Made by a program: the position numbers and the translations under genes
Shown: one piece after another, positions 61,580-64,000 of the stretch
Layout: every line of letters starts with the position of its first letter
Position numbering within the stretch: position 1 is the stretch's first letter
Assembly: GCF_900107275.1 (NCBI RefSeq)
Contig: NZ_FNPI01000018.1
Coordinates: forward strand, 1 to 64,000
Direction of reading: 5' to 3'
Source: Evansella caseinilytica
GTDB taxonomy: Bacteria > Bacillota > Bacilli > Bacillales > Salisediminibacteriaceae
DNA length: 64,000 bases
The notes under the pieces: model-generated
Told to the model about the DNA's origin: nothing
What the model saw: only the letters and a program-made list of their open reading frames with translations
Database searches by the model: none

Positions 61580-63033
61580 ATTTTCTCCTCCCGTCTTGAT
61601 TTAATCTCTATCTGCTTCTGCTCAATATTTTTTTCTACATTCAGCATGAGAAGTAAAGCGATAAGGATGATACTTGTAATTGTTTCGATACCCACAAACC
61701 CGAATGTTATTGCTTTTGGCACTGCCTCTGCTTGAGCAAAAATCAGTTCGCCTGCCTGATCATAATACGGCGCAACATAGCCTGAATAGGATAACAAGCT
61801 GTTAAAAACGCCGGCACAGATTCCAATCATTGTTACGGCAATGATATTGTAAATGGACATGGCAATGCCGTCGCACCTAAATCCCGCTTTCCATTCAATA
61901 TGATCCAACGTGTCGGCAAACAAGGCCATAAATACATAAGCACTGGGCAACGCACCGATATTCTTAATAAATTGGCCAATCAAAACAATCGGCATATTTG
62001 TTGGATACAGCCAGCAAATTATTCCCCCGATGAAAAATAAACCTAAACCGGCAAGGGTAATATTCCGTTTGCCGAATCTTTTTGCCAACGGCCAGACGGC
62101 AAAGACGCCGATCCCCATCGGAATGCCGCCGATGACAGACAGCATCGTCTGGGTAATGCCGTCGTTATAAGTTCCCAGCACGTAATTGCTGTAGTAAACA
62201 AGGCTGAGGTTTTTTATACACATGCCGAGAGTAAATAACAGAAAATAGGAAAAAATGATCAGCATATAACGATCTGTAAAAATCGTTTTCAATTGCAGTT
62301 TAAACGACACTTGTTCTGTTTCGTCATTTGCGGCTTCCTCGGTCACCCGTTCTTTCGTAAAATAATACTCTAGCAGCGTTAATGGGAGCGCCACAATCGA
62401 AAGCGCGCCTAGCACCATAATCCAAAGCTCCTTATTCAGCCCGATGAATGGCATAACCATCATCGGAAATAGCAGTGCCACAACAATGCCGCTCATCATA
62501 ATCGTTGTGATCTGATTAAGAACAGAGAGCTTGCCGCGCTGCGTAGTATCCCGCGTGGAAAGCGGAACCATTAAATTATGGCTCATGTTATAAATCGTAA
62601 AGGAGAAGGCGTAGTACAAATTGTAGGATAGCATGACCCAGACAACCTGCACGTTTGATCCGGCTTCCGGAACAGCGACTACAAGAATGCCGGAAACGGC
62701 GATCAAAGGCGCGGAAAGCAGCAGCCAGGGGCGTGCTTTACCTTGCTTCGTCTTTGTTCTGTCAATAACATAGCCCATGGTAATATTAATGATCACATCG
62801 AGCAGTTTGGAGGCGATTGGAAAAATAACCAAGAACATCCCGTTCCAAACAGTGGTCAATCCTAGCACATCGGTATAATAGACATTTAAATAGGTTGCCA
62901 AAACGGCATTGAGGAGCAGTGCCCCTGCGGGTCCAATCAAATAACCGATAAACTGCTCTTTTTTGGTCGTATCTTTTGATGTCACACGTGAATGAAAGGC
63001 TGGTAATTGTAAAATATCCCTAAATCGTGCCAC
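61573..63033 (-). CDS. GPH-family sugar:cation symporter
   Basis: A 486-residue twelve-segment carrier of the glycoside-pentoside-hexuronide family. NVYYTDVLGLTTVWNGMFLV and GYVIDRTKTKQGKARPWLLL are diagnostic. GTG 63033 is preferred because GAAGGA lies 10 bases upstream; the frame is open 16 codons further from a TTG. It should bring rhamnosides to the overlapping GH78 gene. A shared operon is clear from the 7-base overlap. Confidence 0.88.
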   Translation of the reverse strand: MARFRDILQLPAFHSRVTSKDTTKKEQFIGYLIGPAGALLLNAVLATYLNVYYTDVLGLTTVWNGMFLVIFPIASKLLDVIINITMGYVIDRTKTKQGKARPWLLLSAPLIAVSGILVVAVPEAGSNVQVVWVMLSYNLYYAFSFTIYNMSHNLMVPLSTRDTTQRGKLSVLNQITTIMMSGIVVALLFPMMVMPFIGLNKELWIMVLGALSIVALPLTLLEYYFTKERVTEEAANDETEQVSFKLQLKTIFTDRYMLIIFSYFLLFTLGMCIKNLSLVYYSNYVLGTYNDGITQTMLSVIGGIPMGIGVFAVWPLAKRFGKRNITLAGLGLFFIGGIICWLYPTNMPIVLIGQFIKNIGALPSAYVFMALFADTLDHIEWKAGFRCDGIAMSIYNIIAVTMIGICAGVFNSLLSYSGYVAPYYDQAGELIFAQAEAVPKAITFGFVGIETITSIILIALLLMLNVEKNIEQKQIEIKSRREEKIC

Positions 63034-63114
63034 GTTATGTTTTCCTTCTTTCCCAAAAGAAATGGAGAGGCAGTCAGACAACGAAATTTATCGATTTTTC
63101 TTATAGGGTATAAG

Positions 63115-63181
63115 ACCCCCACCTTTAAGCGTTAGCGTAGGTGGGATGTTAAATCAGGTGGTGTAGAGTCTCCACCTGATT
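63115..63181. repeat. Two adjacent hairpins resembling an IS200/IS605-type end
   Basis: CCCACCT/AGGTGGG (63118-63124 / 63139-63145) and AATCAGGTGG/CCACCTGATT (63152-63161 / 63172-63181) share the sequence CACCT/AGGTG. Such hairpins form the ends of IS200/IS605 elements and also occur as simple terminators. No transposase lies beside them. Confidence 0.45.
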
Positions 63182-63266
63182 CCCTGAAGTTTCAGCTTGG
63201 CTGTTGCGATTTCACTTCTCCCGCTCAATACTTGCTGACAGGCGATGACTGCCGCTTCCTTGCTGC

Positions 63267-64000
63267 TTACACGTCCAGTTCTGAAACGATTTTTTTATAT
63301 ACTCTGTTTTCATTTGGCGAATGTAATGGGTCCCATACTTGTGCCAAGAAAGGTTCTACCTTCGCTCTTTCCGAATAATTCCAGCTGGTGCGTTCACACA
63401 CCGGGCACCAATGGCCGCCTTCTAAAATTAATCTTGGGCTGGCGTCAAAGGTATGGCCAAAGGCACAGCGAAACAATTGTTTGGTGCGCCAGTCTCCGGT
63501 TTCCATCTCTTGAGATAAACACTGGCCGCCGCGGAATTCAGCGGCGGATTTCAGATCAGATAATTCTAATGCAGCTTCCGGCTTTTGCTCGTCGTATCCA
63601 TGATCGATGGAAACAACAGTCTCCCAATCGGTAAAGTGCTGAAACGCGCTGAGCTTATCCGGTATGTTGTCCCAGTTCTGTTTACTTCCCCAATACGCAT
63701 CAATATGATCTTCCACATTCTCTTCAATAAAACGAACCGTGCCATGCTCCGACCTTGCCGGCTTTATAAACATGTTCTTCATTATGCTGCCCATCAGCTT
63801 CTGTCCGAATGGCAGCTTGCAGATAATTTTTGCAGCCGTTGCTTTTGAACCTAAATTTTCCAAATAAGCGTTATAGAAATACTCCATACCATCACGGCGG
63901 AAATGCAAATAGTTTTCCAGCTTATCCGAATCGAGATAATACTGGCCGTGGAAATTTCTTGTCGCGTACCACTTTGGATTAATAACATCGTCTAAATGAC
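63267..64000 (-). CDS. Unrecognised protein with C-terminal zinc ribbon, 5' end outside window
   Basis: The frame is open from 63267 to the window end (at least 244 residues), so the gene continues beyond it. The visible part has WYATRNFHGQYYLDSDKLEN, LPFGQKLMGSIMKNMF, and near the end a possible zinc site FRCAFGHTFDASPRL...GGHWCPVCERTSW (C-x-x-G-H and C-P-x-C). I do not recognise the family. It runs on the same strand as the rhamnoside pair 230 bases upstream of it and could be part of that locus. Confidence 0.7.
   Translation of the reverse strand, partial: HLDDVINPKWYATRNFHGQYYLDSDKLENYLHFRRDGMEYFYNAYLENLGSKATAAKIICKLPFGQKLMGSIMKNMFIKPARSEHGTVRFIEENVEDHIDAYWGSKQNWDNIPDKLSAFQHFTDWETVVSIDHGYDEQKPEAALELSDLKSAAEFRGGQCLSQEMETGDWRTKQLFRCAFGHTFDASPRLILEGGHWCPVCERTSWNYSERAKVEPFLAQVWDPLHSPNENRVYKKIVSELDV

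Overview
The window is a chromosomal stretch from a low-to-moderate GC Gram-positive of the Bacillaceae type (Bacillus, Alkalihalobacillus or Shouchella-like). The support is Shine-Dalgarno-rich starts, lipobox-bearing binding proteins, YesM/YesN- and LplABC-type genes, Fur boxes, cre-like sites and WXG100/DUF5082-like proteins. No tRNA, rRNA or CRISPR array was seen.

Layout. 1-0.9 kb: an IS3-family element cut by the window edge. 1-4.7 kb: a PLD/SF2-helicase/DUF3427 protein converging on a MutT-type NUDIX hydrolase. 5.2-9.2 kb: a Fur-boxed siderophore ABC importer (divergent binding protein; two permeases plus ATPase). 9.2-18.2 kb: a fructan locus (LacI regulator with two palindromic operators, ABC importer, GH32, ROK kinase, and a GH91 enzyme without signal peptide). 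18.3-23 kb: IS remnants, a DUF2089/SHOCT-like pair, and a TetR/NmrA/SnoaL cassette whose SnoaL gene has an amber stop. 23.1-27.2 kb: a T7SS-flavoured operon (two WXG100-like proteins, a DUF5082-like coiled coil, a 508-residue unknown, two small membrane proteins). 27.5 kb: a decayed allulose-6-phosphate epimerase-like gene. 28.1-45.7 kb: an alpha-mannoside locus (GH1, ROK, DUF624, GH38, GH125, GH38, YesM/YesN pair, LplB/LplC/LplA importer). 46.2-51.6 kb: CoA-transferase, OFA-type MFS carrier, FabK-like flavoprotein and a sigma-54 activator with a GAFEGA loop. 52.4-55.2 kb: a chemoreceptor and a DUF5692 protein. 55.4-57.9 kb: an AraC regulator divergent from a GH30 enzyme. 58.2-58.8 kb: two small divergent genes, one Cro/CI-like. 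59-63 kb: GH78 rhamnosidase with a GPH symporter. 63.3 kb to the end: an unrecognised zinc-ribbon protein running off the window.

How it fits together. This looks like a plant- and fungal-polysaccharide scavenger. Several loci import oligosaccharides and finish digestion in the cytoplasm; both sugar ABC importers lack an ATPase and presumably share an MsmX-type one encoded elsewhere. The fructan locus reads best as import of difructose anhydride III or short fructans, opening by GH91, cleavage by GH32 and phosphorylation by the ROK kinase.

The most unusual non-coding signal is a roughly 145-bp dispersed repeat: five full copies, at least two half copies and two related hairpins. Two of its hairpins keep pairing while their sequences change between copies. 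Four full copies sit between genes of apparent operons, and one has replaced the C-terminus of the ROK kinase.
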